A stretch of 64,000 nucleotides of DNA, from contig NW_024040817.1 of the NCBI RefSeq assembly GCF_014851395.1, forward strand, positions 19,928,519-19,992,518. The letters run 5' to 3'. The position numbers and the translations under genes were made by a program. The stretch is from Micropterus salmoides (Eukaryota > Chordata > Actinopteri > Centrarchiformes > Centrarchidae). Below, one piece after another: positions 24,701 to 36,500 of this stretch. The notes below the pieces were generated by a model, which saw nothing but the letters and a program-made list of their open reading frames with translations, did not search any database and had not been told where the DNA came from. Position 1 is the first letter of the stretch. Every line of letters begins with the position of its first letter.

Positions 24701-27700
24701 AAATAGATCAAATGCAGTTGGTTAACAGAACGGGCTTTTATTAAAATCACTGAACTGACCCTACCTTTATTTGGGACAACCCTTTAATTTCTTTCGCGCA
24801 ATACTGTTACTCAGCAAAGATGAGAAATAGGCTTCTATCCAACTGCATATTTCAACCAGTGTGAATTTTACTCGTATGAAAATGATGATATCAAATAACA
24901 TATCAATTAAAATGTATTCATTTGATTTAGCTCCAACAGACAGCCTAGGCACTTTTATTTTGTAGGCAGCAAGGTATCGTAAACAAACATACCCAACAAC
25001 AGGATGCAGGAAGCAGAGAAAGGTGTGACAGAAGTTAGCAGACAGAGAGCAATGGACTTCACATGACAGTATTCACAACTTGAATTAATTTTTATGAAAA
25101 GCTGTTTTGATTCTTTTGATCGGTGGAGCCTTACAGACTAAAGGAATATAAATAATCAAGGAATGGACACACTTGGATTTTACGACTGCCTCCAAGGCAG
25201 GGAGTCAGTTTTTTCATCCCTCTTGTTTGTCATGCTAGTACCAGTTTACTGATTAAGGCTCTGATTTGCGTTTGAAAGCTCAGAGCAAAGACAGTAAGTG
25301 ATTTTGTCAAAACTAGACAAACTTTTTTTAGGGTTTTTATTCACTGTAGTTTCTATGCAACCCCCCACCCTCACGGGAGTACACAGCCCACAATACATTC
25401 CCTGCTCATGCTGCTCCTTCCTCAAACAAATCATAAATCATCACTAACAAGAAGTGAAGAAATTGTCAAAATTTCCGTTTTAATGTTCTGCACTTCAAAT
25501 GGCAGTGAAGCTGCATGAATAACTGTAAAGTGAGAACACACGATGTCTATAGTTGTGTGCAGTTGTTTACTTAGGTTTTCCATGTCCATATCATTCACTG
25601 TGACATCTCTCCGCTCCTTTGAACAGGATGACCTAGTCAAACGTTTTCTCAAAGGATTAAGCGGAGCGAGTCATGCTCAGATTCTGCAGAACAAATGCCA
25701 ACTTGTGGACAGGGCCCAAGTGCATGTACGCGCGCGCTGACTGGCTGTTCATGCAGCATGAAAATGAGTGGGACAAAGGAATGAATGGACACTGAATATA
25801 ATGACTGAAGAGACAGAAGGCAGTCTCCACAACACAATTATTAATCTCTAGCCTTTCACGTTGGTCAGAATAACAATAGCTGTGGGGTTAATTGTCAGGT
25901 TCTTGTGGTTATATTTATCACCTATCAAGACCGCTGCCCACACATGGTGGAAGTTTGCTCCCACCTACAGCTCTTCAACTACAAGTGCTGCTCCAACTTC
26001 TATAGCTGAAAATAAACGTAATTTGTATTTAGTGTGCCTCCATAGTGCATCAGCTTAAGACCTTTCAAGAGATTTTAAATCAAAATGCATTGAATATGAG
26101 AAATAAATGCAACTGTGGACCTATGAGATGGGTGCTCTGCATACTGTTGGCATATTGAATTTACGCAACTGCAATTGTTGCAAGACGTTTTTAGGACTTG
26201 CAAACACTGTAGCAGGGCTGGGTGATATGGACAAAAATGTGATCATGATAAAAAAATGTCACATCAGTCAATATCGATAATTATCACGATAAATGTCAAA
26301 TCCTTATTTCTTTGAAGTATAAATGCTGATTTTTGCTCCTGAGTGAAAGTTGAAGAAACCACACTTCAAAAATCTGAGGTAGAACATTCGCAGATATGCT
26401 TGAGTAAAATTAAGTAAAAACTTTTTTCAGTCCTTTTTCCTCAACAAAATAAATATCTTCATAGAAAAATTAAGTGTTATTCATTTGTGATTGATTAATT
26501 AACTAAATCAAACATTAATAGAACATTTCTTATATTTATATCAAGAAAATTAAACTGCAATTTTTTTGTAGTGCTGATTCAAAAACAGACACAAGTTTCA
26601 ACTATAAACAAAAGGAAACTTCAGACCAAACACTGACAAAAGGAATTTAAAAATGACAAATGTTAAAAATCCAAAATGTTACAGCAAGGGGCTGTATCAC
26701 AGGACAGAGGTTACAGAAATGCATAACTAGAAGAAGAGCTTCACCTTTGACATCCTCTCTTCACCTCTGTAGCCGTGTGAAGTGTCCCAGTGGGTTTGTG
26801 GAATAGCCAGTTACAATCTTTGCAGATCCAACAGTAAGCTGCACAGTGTTTTTAGAGACTGGTCTTAAAACACATAAAATCCAACCTTCCCCCTAATCTC
26901 GATCAGCCCCAGTATGCATACAGAGCAAATAGGTTCACAGAAGATGCTAAGCTAAAAAGGTTCAACAGCGGCTCTACTTTCTGAAGACACTCAAGAAAAA
27001 CAACCTGTCTGCAGAGCTGCTCAATGCCTTTTACCATGGCTCCATCAAAAGTGTCCTAACGTACAACATCACAGCATGGTACACAAACTGCACAGAGGTG
27101 GAGAGAAAAAAACCTCCAGACTCCAGTACAAAAATAGCCCAGAAATCGGACTCCCCCTGCCCACACTGGAAGACATCTTCAGAAAACGCTGCCTCTGCAG
27201 AGCCACCAACATCCTGTATGATATAACACTCCCCTCTTATCAGCTCTTCTCACTGCCGCCATCTGGGAGGCGCCACAGAGCCTTGAAAACACACACTTCC
27301 AGCCTGAACAGCTTCTTTCCAAGAGTCATCACTGAGCACATCTCTATAACCCCCAACATGGCCGAGTGTGAATGAGTGTGCGCGCATGTACAGTGTTTCT
27401 TTTGTTTTAGGAGTTGCACACCAAATCTCGTTGTACTATTGGTGCAATGACAATGAAGTTTTGATTCTGATGTCTTTTGCAGTGGTTCTCAAACTTTTTC
27501 TGCCATACCCCCCCTCACCACCCCCACTGCAGTGGCACTTTTACCCCCAGTCTGAAAACCACTGCTCTAAGTGCAAACCCCTGCTGATATTGCTGAATGA
27601 GTGTACTCACACTGCATCACCTTCACCTCCCTCCCCAGTGGCATCCACAGCCCCTTGGTGGGGGCGTGGGCCAGGAAGCTCCTGGCTTCTTCATTTCCTG

Positions 27701-28274
27701 GTTCAGCAGGAATACAGTCCTCTGGTTTGTCCTGGTGCTCCTGCAACAGCAACCGTCACTTCTGAACATGTCTTGTGTCAGGTCCAAAAATAATCTGTTT
27801 CTTCATGGTTTCCTGGCATTCACTAAATGCATTTTAGTGAGTGTAACGTTACCTTTATGAATCCCGGGGGAGGTTTCTCGTAGCTGCATGAAAGACGGAT
27901 AACACTGACGTTAATTCAGTTACGTATCTTACCTTACGTGCATAATTAACTATTTAGCTGTCATTCCCAAACTAGTTAACACAGGTAATCCTAATAACTC
28001 CAACAGCAAGTATTTGGGGTAAGAGAATGGATTCCTTGCAGTTACGGGAGGAAACTAGTAAATTACATGTATTATTAATGCGTAAGTTTGCAAGCCGAAA
28101 CAGAAAAGCTCTCACTAACGTTACTCACAACGTCTCAACGTGTTTCAGTTTTTGGACATCTTGGTTGAGTCTTTTCGTTTGTGTTTTGAGTTTCTCCAAA
28201 TCCTGTTTGGATGTCTTGTGTCTCTTGTGGTCTCGTCTGTCCTCCTTCTCTCTTGTTCTCTTTCTGTCCGACAT
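21515..28274 (-). CDS. rp9: rp9 (RP9 / Pim-1-associated protein PAP-1), whole gene, six coding exons
   Basis: The exons are 28129-28274, 27853-27883, 27611-27740, 24529-24620, 24007-24068 and 21515-21722. Joined they give 669 nt, or 222 aa; human RP9 has 221 aa. Every intron is GT-AG and all phases agree. Residues 1-48 are basic and charged. Residues 50-102 hold the conserved YEKPPPG, KPEDCIP and LAHAPTKGLWMPLG blocks. A CCHC zinc knuckle follows (C103, C106, H111, C118; spacing 2-4-6). The conserved FRVAHEDPMYD segment comes next, then a run of 11 serines and a Lys/Arg-rich tail ending in acidic SDSD. The family is nuclear: RP9 was described as a Pim-1 kinase substrate that binds splicing factors such as U2AF35 and PRPF3, and human RP9 variants have been linked to dominant retinitis pigmentosa. 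I chose the ATG at 28274 because it has G at -3. An in-frame ATG at 28316 would add 14 residues but has a weak context. The gene looks intact. Confidence 0.95.
21723..24006 (-). other. rp9 intron 5
   Basis: A 2,284-bp intron containing the 22793-23308 transposon. No other exon-like sequence was recognised. Confidence 0.85.
22793..23308. mobile_element. teleost non-autonomous DNA transposon (CAGTGGTG ends)
   Basis: It starts CAGTGGTGGATTTACTCAAG and ends ACTTAAGTAAAAG...CACCACTG, an inverted-repeat pair. The interior (tacttgagta, actccactacat, atctgaca, gttactagttac) is the well-known fish repeat with these ends. It lies in rp9 intron 5. Confidence 0.65.
24007..24068 (-). CDS. rp9: rp9 coding exon 5
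   Basis: The exon encodes AHEDPMYDVIRENKRNEKET and the first two bases of an Arg codon, between acceptor TTCTTTTAG and donor GTATAT. The His of AHEDP (H135 here) corresponds to human H137, the residue changed in the reported H137L variant, and it is unchanged here. Confidence 0.95.
24529..24620 (-). CDS. rp9: rp9 coding exon 4 (zinc knuckle)
   Basis: The exon completes C103 and encodes WRCKRYGHRTGDRECPFFIK and then GNQKLEQFRV. It carries the C-x2-C-x4-H-x6-C knuckle that, with exon 3, defines the RP9 family. The acceptor is TTTGCTGCAG and the donor GTGAGT at 24528. Confidence 0.96.
26214..26310. mobile_element. fragment of teleost repeat starting CAGGGCTGGGTGATATGG
   Basis: CAGGGCTGGGTGATATGGAC followed by AATATCGATAATTATCACGA is a common fish DNA-transposon-like end. 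No matching right end was found, so it is a fragment. Confidence 0.5.
26957..27470 (+). mobile_element. LINE L2-type 3' fragment (reverse transcriptase C-terminal end)
   Basis: The translation KVQQRLYFLKTLKKNNLSAE, LLNAFYHGSIKSVLTYNITA and a later LPPSGRR stretch is the characteristic end of fish L2 ORF2. A frameshift after about residue 55 and later stops make it dead. The 3' tail GTGCAATGACAATGAAGTTT matches the L2 terminus. It lies antisense in intron 3 of rp9. Confidence 0.8.
27480..27564. mobile_element. 85-bp hAT-type MITE
   Basis: The left end CAGTGGTTCTCAAACTTTTT and the right end (reversed) CAGTGGTTTTCAGACTG are the familiar hAT terminal sequences. It sits directly after the L2 fragment and 46 bp from rp9 exon 3. 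The target duplication is not clear. Confidence 0.6.
27611..27740 (-). CDS. rp9: rp9 coding exon 3
   Basis: Acceptor TTGCTGCAG precedes EHQDKPEDCIP, and the exon runs through LAHAPTKGLWMPLG to KVMQ plus the first base of the first zinc-knuckle Cys. The donor is GTGAGT at 27610. This is the most conserved exon of the gene. Confidence 0.95.
27853..27883 (-). CDS. rp9: rp9 coding exon 2 (31 nt)
   Basis: This very short exon lies between acceptor CATGCAG and donor GTAACG. It encodes YEKPPPGFIK, which matches YEKPPPGLIK of the human protein. It is too short to appear as an open frame by length, and was found by searching for the missing piece between exons 1 and 3. Confidence 0.92.
28129..28274 (-). 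CDS. rp9: rp9 coding exon 1
   Basis: The exon starts with MSDRKRTREKEDRRDHKRHK and ends at donor GTGAGT (28128-28123). Its last two bases (TT) join the first C of exon 2 to make the Phe of the family motif E-(S/T)-F-Y-E-K-P-P-P. The N-terminus is divergent and basic in this family, so this exon is recognised mainly by its LKHxE-F ending. Confidence 0.9.
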
Positions 28275-28434
28275 TGCTCTGATATCAACGAACTGTGCCC
28301 CAGTAAAGACATTCACTTATAAATTATGCTGCACTCATGGATAATGTGTTGGCTTATTAGTAAAAAAAACTAAACGACCAACGTGCTAGCCAGCTGCTAA
28401 CTAGCAACAACATACTTCTGGCGCTGCAGTAAAG

Positions 28435-28500
28435 TTACTTCCTGTGCAGCCGGATTGGTTAGTTAAAGTCCAGCGCCACCTGCAGGACATGCGCAGTAAC
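28435..28500 (-). promoter_or_regulatory. rp9 promoter region (ETS, CCAAT, CTCF-like and NRF1-like sites)
   Basis: Read towards rp9, the order is CTGCGCATGT (NRF1-like, 28496-28487), TGCAGGTGGCGCTG (CTCF-like, 28484-28471), AACCAAT (CCAAT box, about 28460-28454) and CAGGAAGT (ETS/GABPA-like, 28444-28437). These lie about 160-220 bp before the ATG. That site mix is typical of TATA-less housekeeping promoters. The motifs are seen directly; their function is inferred. Confidence 0.5.
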
Positions 28501-28615
28501 ACACGAGGGACTGCTGCATTGACTACTGGCTTTTTAACACTAGAAAAACTAAAGTTTATGTAAATACACCAAAGCATACAATTATTTTCTCCAGCAGTAA
28601 CCATATAATTATTCT

Positions 28616-29060
28616 TAGCATTTTTTTACTTTTTATTTTACCAGGCAAGTCATTTAAGAACAAATTCTTATTTACCGTATCGACACAAAGGCCTCCTGTA
28701 TACTGATATAACATAGTATCTTTCATTCATGCTTAGCACGGCCATCTCTAATTTGCACCTCCCTTTGTTTTACATACATTTTTTGGACCTTTATTTATTC
28801 AGGGAGCTTCACTGAGAGCAACCTCTCATTTGCAGATCACATTCACACTGTTATACATTCACACCTGGAAGCTGTCCAGTAAAACCGCAGCCTGATCTGC
28901 TGGCCACTGAGCAGCTCTACTGGAGCACTGCTTGTTTTTGCTTTCCACACCCAGATTTTATCCTGCTGGTCCGGGGATTGAGCCGGCAACCTCCCAGTCA
29001 CAAGCTAGCTTCTCTAAACTTTGGGCCATCATTGCACCTTCATTGATTAAATTCATTCCA
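28616..29060. repeat. teleost repeat fragment between c18orf21 and rp9
   Basis: TTTTATTTTACCAGGCAAGTCATTTAAGAACAAATTCTTATTTAC is a common fish repeat end (its reverse ends in AATAAAA), followed by related sequence up to a GATTGAGCCGGCAACCTCCC phrase. It occupies much of the space between the two genes. Confidence 0.5.
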
Positions 29061-29343
29061 TTTTATTTCACTATTTTTGATTGTACATCTTTGGCACAAA
29101 AGTTTTCTTCGGGATGAATATAATTCTCTTAAACACAGTTTGGCTTTCTTATTTGCAAGGTTGGCTGGTATAAAACATCCTCAGTAATTGCAGCTGGATA
29201 AATGGCATATTTTACATACATCCATATCTGCAGAGACATGGACTTTAAATCTGCAAACTATATGCAGTATGAGACATTTTCAAGCACTCATTTGTGTTCT
29301 CAGAGAGTGAGAATAAGCAGCACAGTTCACAGACTGAAAAGGT

Positions 29344-29349
29344 TTTATT
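29344..29349 (-). terminator. candidate polyadenylation signal of c18orf21
   Basis: AATAAA on the minus strand lies about 1.02 kb after the stop and is the first canonical hexamer I find downstream. If used, the transcript ends about 0.9 kb before the rp9 promoter. Confidence 0.35.
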
Positions 29350-30371
29350 TCAGAGAATCACAGTGTAGGTGGAATACAAATGTGAGGTATTTCAGGATTT
29401 AAACACATATTGTTCATTGACTAGCTAATGGAAAACAGGTAGTTAATTAGGCAGTACAAAATTCAAAAGATATATTTAAATTCCTGCTCTTAACAAAAGA
29501 TGAAAAGAGTAACCTTACAAAACAAAGACAAAGAAAATATTAAAAGAAATAAAGAAAAAGTCTTGACACTATTGACTGTCAATAGGTCTTTCTATACAGG
29601 TTTTAGGCAGATGTGCCTAATCAGTGTAAACAGCAACTGACGAGTCCCATTTTAGATAATTACAAATATCTTCACTGGTGACTGTGCACAGTCAAAGTTC
29701 AAAATCATTTGTATGCATGTACAAAAATAGAACGGTGGCAACAACATATATACATTTGTCATGTTTAGTGCCATATCAAATGAATTTAGACAGACATCTC
29801 ACTGAAGAGGGCCAAAAAATAAAGCGAGTAAATAACTTCAAATACAAAAGTTTAAACATCAAGTAGTATGAAGATGATTTAGAAAAACAAAAATCCAAAA
29901 TGGAGAAAGATATTTGCATGTAAACCTGCTGTTTGTCATGCCACAAACGCCATCCCAGAACAAAGTTGGACAGCCAGCGCAAAGTTGGGCGAGGTTTCAG
30001 CCATTTGATAAATACTGAATTATTCCACTTTAAAATTCCACTTAAAATTACCATCCCCAGTTTAGGAGATTACACGAGCTAAATTAGACAAAATAAGCAT
30101 TCTCCTCCGACTGGCTCAGCAGAGGATGCAGTAGCCCTGATTAATAGTTTAAACAACCAGCCCAGTGCTCCCAATTAGCAGGAGTGCCATTCCAAACAGC
30201 CCAGCAACAGTTGTGTTGGAGGGCAAACTGTAACCCTTCCCACACTGGCTAGGAAACCAAAGTTACTTTCATAAGTTCCCCCATATCCTTTGGTGTAAAC
30301 AAGTTACAGCATGCGTCTAACCCCTTGTTTGTAAGAGTATACATAAAAAACAAGATGCATTTGGGGGATAC

Positions 30372-30528
30372 TCAAAGTGAGGAGAGAAAATCTTTTAAGC
30401 CTCCCTTCTTGCTGCCCTGGCTATCCTCTCGCAGGAGTATCTTGCTGAGACGCTGGACGACCCAATTTTTAGGTTTGGAGGCAGGCTTGGAGGATGCTGA
30501 CCCTGGAGTGTTAGAGGAGGTGGAGGAC
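30372..30528 (-). CDS. c18orf21: c18orf21 terminal coding exon 5
   Basis: The exon encodes (R)SSTSSNTPGSASSKPASKP, then LSKILLREDSQGSKKGGLKDFLSSL and the TGA at 30374-30372. The end resembles the human C-terminus (LKMLLSQ...DFRNFLSSLKGG), which anchors the gene model. Confidence 0.92.
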
Positions 30529-33500
30529 CTGGTGGGAAAGCGAGAGGGTTGATAGGGGAAGAGAAAGAGATAGGGATGACGAGTTAAGATGCAGTAACTT
30601 GAGATTTGGTTGGTTGGCAGGAAATTTTAAAAGTGTGCTGTCAACAAGTACACGATCTGGGAAGCATGGATATCAACTGCTAGCTGCAGTTCTCTTCATG
30701 CTGAATAAATAGAAACTTAATCATTCAAGTCTTAACCTGCCTGACACATCATCCTCTCAGATGTCTGTGACACCTACCAAGTTAAGTTGTGGATATCTTA
30801 CATTTTAGCTCAGGGGATATTTATACCAGCCACCTAAAAATAACTTACCTAGGTGTATGAACAGGTGTCTTGTCTTTGCCAGGAGTTTTGGGGGTAGTCA
30901 TGTTGGCTCTGTTGGTTGACTGTGGGGTCTTGTGTTTGCCAGCACTCCCTGGTGTGCTGTGAGCCTTAGTGAGGGTAGCTATAAAGTCCCTGTTCATTCC
31001 TTTGTGTCTGGTTGTCGTATTGCAAGTGTGGCAGGTGGCCATCTATGATAAAGAGAGGGAAGGAACATATTCATTAAAATTGCATGGCCTGCCTCTATAT
31101 TCCTTTCATACATAACGAAGTTTTGAGATGAAGGCATGCAAGGTATCCCCAAACGGAATTCTGCAAGTTTTCTGAAAGGTGGTTGAAACTACTCTTGAAT
31201 AATACCAACATATCTACAAACTAATGTTAATCTACGTGAGGGATGGTGAAGTTTTTTTTGTGATTTCAGTTGTTTTGTTTTTTTTATCAAACCCAGTATA
31301 GCCACAACTGTCTGTCTTTCTCTGGGTCACGCAGGAGTTTTGTTGTGACTTAGTCTGGACATTGACCGCAGTGACCGAATGAACTCAGGGACACAGAGAG
31401 CAGGACTCGCTGCGCTTATGGCAGGCAAAAGTGCTGTAATGAGAAGTGCTCGCATGTCCTGGGTGACGCAGACCAGACCAAAGCCTTACAGATGTCAGAC
31501 ACATCTATTGCCATCTCAGAGCTTACACAATGGGAGCAAATTCATGACAGGAGATGATTCACTCAACAGCTGAAGCTCTTCCCATTGGCCCTGCAAAACA
31601 ACACCAAGATTATCTTACCTTTAAATGTTTGTACACATGCAAATAACTGGATTAGTTCAAGCAGGATCTAAAACACTGACTTGCCTATGAGCGGGGCAAG
31701 GAGGGGCTGTTGCCATGCAGTTTCACCTATTCAGGGTGCGGGTCCTATAAGAGCCGCCAGCCAACTTTTGCAGTTCATCTCTCTGAATCTTTTGTAACTA
31801 CAATTACTTTGGCACTCAGTCGAGTTTACACTATCCTGCACCTCTTGTGACAAATTATAAGCAATTTCCTGGCACAGATGACACAAGACCCTATATAAGG
31901 CAAAGCATGCAGACACTTGTGAGAGTTACGAGACCCAGCTGTCGGATTGTGAGATCCTCATGATTCAAGACAACACTTGGAATCTTAGACTCATGCCTAC
32001 CAATGTCATGTGTCCCAATAAAAAGGAATAGTGCATGCAACTAGGACAAACTTCATTACATGTCACATAGCGCACGTACGATAATCAATTAATAAGAAAT
32101 TAATAAAGCACAAATCTACGGTTTCACAGAACAGACACTACGGTACATCGCCAAACAGATTAAAAAAATACAATGGTAATCACCACAATTTCTCTTCACA
32201 TTTACAGCAACTGGCTGACTGCTGCCCAGTATTCACAACTAAGACACGCGCCATGGAGGTGCTTGTTTTCTGAACAAAGAAGCTTAAACCAACTTTAGTA
32301 CAGAATAAAACTATTGCACAGGAGAGCCAATTATGCTTTCCTCCCTGGGAGAATCCTTTCCTCACTGTAGAAAGTGCAGTATAAAAGTGGTAAGGGCCAT
32401 TTAGTGTCAGTTAAAAACTCTTCTTCAAAATTACTTCCAGCCCTCAGTAACTTAAATCCCATTAATGACACAAGCCATCCAGAGTTTCACAAGGTTAAAA
32501 CTGGTCAGAACAGGTCAAGAAGTCTGAGCCAAGTTGTTGACAGTCCTGAATGCTGATGAGATGGAAAACTCACCGACACGAAGGTAGCCATTTCAGATTG
32601 TGACAGGTGTCTATCTGGAAGTGCGGGCAAGTTGGATTTCGAAGCACCGGGAGTACAGAGTTCTTCTTTCTTTCTACGTGACCGTGTGTGAAGTGTTTAC
32701 TACATGAGCTTGCATGTCCAGATTTATATAGACCAAGCCCAGCTACTGGCCCACCCATCTTTGAACAGGGGTGTGGCTCAAAGGAGGACTGACCAATGCA
32801 CTTTCAAATCTGTGGGACAGCCAGCACTCTGCTGCAGCTGTGTCAGTGGTGACACTCTCACCTAGACACATCTATGTTTGCAAACAAAATTTACCTTATA
32901 GGATAAAAGGTTTGGACTTCATCTGAGCATGTCCAAACAAAGGAAAGTATGGTTGAAAGATATTGTTGGATAAACAGTTTTTACATGTAGGGTTAGGCGA
33001 TCTGGCCAGAAAATAATATCACGATCCATTTAATCGCAATCACCATCCACAATCTAAATCTTTTTCTCAATTTAAAAATTTCCCATAGACTCCAATAATA
33101 ATAGACTATTAATTTGCACCATTAGAACACAAGATTGAATTAAAGATACTACTTAGGTTTCAAAATGGTAAATAATAATTTGAAGTTGTCAACAGAAAGG
33201 CTACATCACTCTATTGGTTTGTTCATGTAGCACAGTTAGTCAGTGAGGTTATGTGAAGGTTGGAAACAAAATAACATTGCTCATTTATCATATTGCATCT
33301 ATATGCAAAATCATGTGATAAATGATTCCTATTTGTACACAAAATGTGCTTGTTAAAATCTACTGTCAAAGAAGATAAATTATATTTTTCAGAGTGGAGC
33401 ACACATACATAATGTTTTGCTGGTGATGGTTATGACTTATGGTATTTGAGGTAATTTCCTCATATTGGAAAGGTATAGCTAAATATGGAGGTCATGAACA

Positions 33501-36500
33501 ACAGTTAAGTTTTTTTGTTTCCCGTCTGGTTCCTGAGTTGTTATGATCCTATAAGTGGTATAAAACCAATTTCTTTCTAATTGCTAAATAGCCAAGCCTC
33601 AATTTAAGCAAATAAAGTTTCATATTCAAAGAGAACCTTCAACAGTAAAAGCCCTTTTCATCAAACTCATTATCTCTCCTGACCTTGAAATATCCGGCAC
33701 TCTTCTAAAGTTAGCTCAAACCGATTATGACTGCAATTGTATAAAAAAAAAGGAGTCATAACAAGTCTAAGCAGCTATGCTGATGGTGCAGATAAAGCTG
33801 GAACAGACTGTTTATAATACACCAAGGATAAATTTAGCTGGCAATTCTAAAGCTGTTTTCTTTAAGGAACACACTGTCTTGCAGGCTCTTTGTCAGAGGA
33901 TGTTATACTGGCAACACTTTCTGGTTATATAGAGGTGTTTCAGACACGTGGTAGCCTATAGTGGGTAGAGCTGCACTCCAGTGGAGGATCCGGGTTCACG
34001 AGTATAGGAGAAAAATTCTAGCCTTATCTAGCATTAAATGTTTTATTATTTAACAGTGTCCCCACCCCTCCCCCACCATTCCTCGGAGGATTAGTAAGCA
34101 TTAATACCATACATCTTCACAGTTAAAATAATGTTTTCAAGTCACAAACAACTGTGGATAACTGGAAACGGAGTCTGAAATCACAAACTGACTCACTGCA
34201 TGCACCAAATTGGAAAGCTTTTTAAAAAAAGCATTCTTTCTTGCAACTTGACAAAACTAAAACTGACAAAATTTTAAATGTGATGGATTACTTACTTTAT
34301 TTCAAGGAACTTAAAATCTCTGCTAGATGATTCTCACGCTGTATTGGAATGCATTGAAACCAGTGATTCCCCTAAAAAGCCATTTTTAACTATATGCTTT
34401 GGTTCATATTGATGCAGAATATCCTATTTGCAGGCAACAGGCGAAATGTACAACTGGTCCTTTAAAAAGTTACATGCAAGTCAATTTATATAGTGAAAAA
34501 TTTTAAAATACATGCCATGTTTGTTAAAGTGAATGATTTCAAAGTAGACACCTACACATTTCACTTGTCTCACAACCTCATAACGTGAACAGACAGTGAT
34601 AAGCCACACTCATTTTTTAAATGGATCGATGCAGAGAGCCAGTGATGCATACACTGCATCCTTCAAAATGTCACTGCATTTATGTTTACATCCATCCATC
34701 CATCTAAACATATTCTAAAGTGTTGTGATGAGCAGTCTTGTTATATTTCACACTTTGTATTTGCTCTATTGTTATTTAGAACCTTTCCATCACTACCGCC
34801 TCTTATTTCCTGACGTAATTACCAAATTTCCACCTGTAGACCATCTATGTTTCATCTAATCAGATCTAAACAGGACACTGGTGGTGAAGACTCAAACAAA
34901 AACTATTTGTTCCTCGGTTATAAATAGAACTTTAACACACATTGTAAGTGATCAGGGCTGTGGACATTTAGGTGACAGCCTACATTTTCAATCGATCACT
35001 ATCCAATGATTGCCAAGGAGAAAAAAAAAAAACACTTCACAAAACAAAAAAAAAAAAGAGTGTGTGGCTTATAGTTTAGTGGATCAAACAGAGATAGACA
35101 GCTGGCTGCAGATGGATGTTTACTGCTAGAATGACCTCGTGCTGTTTATCCTCTTGTCCTTTAGTTACCACTAGTGGCCCCACCTTCATCAGCTGGCCTG
35201 CGCTGAAGCACTGATATGGCAGCGTCTAAGAAAACCTTTGCCCAGTGAAGTGTGTGTGTGTGTACGTCAGTGTTTAGCAATATGAAGGCGTCACCAAAGT
35301 GACACTGTCCACTCCAAAACAACAGTGATGGTATGGTTATTGCATAGTGACGACAAGTCATGATAGACTGAAATAAAATCCCACCCATCACGTGTACTTA
35401 TCTAATTTACGCTAATCCTCTGACATGCAGTGTATGCACTTTGGAGAGACACATGTGAACCGGCGCCACCGACAGATTTGATTTCTTTATCTTGGGCTAT
35501 TGGCAGCAAACAGACCTACACAGTGGCCGGTCAAGCATATGGCAAAGGCGACATATTGGAGCTTCAGGGTGGAAAGAGGATCAACAACCATCTATACACA
35601 GCTGGGGCAACATTAAGGGTGATTGTTTTTGCAGAGAGTTGAATTTCTGTTTGGAAAATCTAGGTTCACCATATGGTCGGAGGAAGAGAGCATGACTTGT
35701 GATTACAATATTAAACCGAAATACAGCAGCTTTTCTGGTTTCTGTCTTACATCCTATGCATGCTTGCATTTGTGGTTACCTTGAAATGTGAACTGACACA
35801 GACAGCCACAGATAAATTTAACCTTGGTCCCATACACATGTATCACGGTTCTGTTCAGCTCTGGCAATCATGCATGGTGCATAGAATTTCAGCACCTGCT
35901 GCTCATCCTCTAAATCATAAAAAAAAAAAAACTGTGTGCAATCATTTAGACCTCGCTAACGGCTGACTAAAGTCTCCTCCTCGTCTGAAGAGAGAATAAA
36001 CCAATCTGCTAATTCTCACGGTGTGCAGTGAATGGTTTAAAGGCAGTCAGGGCTTTCTAACATGCCAACAAATTACCCTTCAATTTATTTGACCTAAGAC
36101 ATGCATCCTATGTAAGTTTACATAAATGTCCAGGGATAATAATATGATGTTTAAATGTGTAAGCAAGTGAGAGATAACTCATAAATGTGGCAACTATCTA
36201 TGCGATTATGCAACTTTGTGTCATGCAGTGGTAGCAGTGCCCAATGGACCATGTGTAACTCAATATTGTGGCAAATGAGAAGAGGGGAGTTAAAGTCCTG
36301 TGACGTTCTGTCGTGAATAAGTCTGAACTTAATCAGCACAGAAATCTTGGCCTTGCCTTTTTGTGTCACACCTTCACATATACATGCTTTCATGAAACAC
36401 ACATTTCTACCTCTATGTGACACGCATGACCGTAGCCTGAGATTACTCATACATTTGACATTGCTTCTGGGCATTAGATGGAAAATTGCAGGACAAATAG

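Larger units (their letters stand above)
24621..27610 (-). other. rp9 intron 3
   Basis: A 2,990-bp intron carrying the 26.2-kb repeat fragment, the L2 fragment and the 85-bp MITE. Its exon 3-proximal third is largely transposon-derived. Confidence 0.85.

Noticed and set aside
27076..27375. Plus-strand frame of 99 codons as a gene
   Set aside because: It is the frameshifted end of an L2 reverse transcriptase ORF.
28272..28316. Upstream in-frame ATG for rp9 adding 14 residues
   Set aside because: Weak start context (T at -3) and the added residues do not resemble the family N-terminus. Kept only as an alternative.
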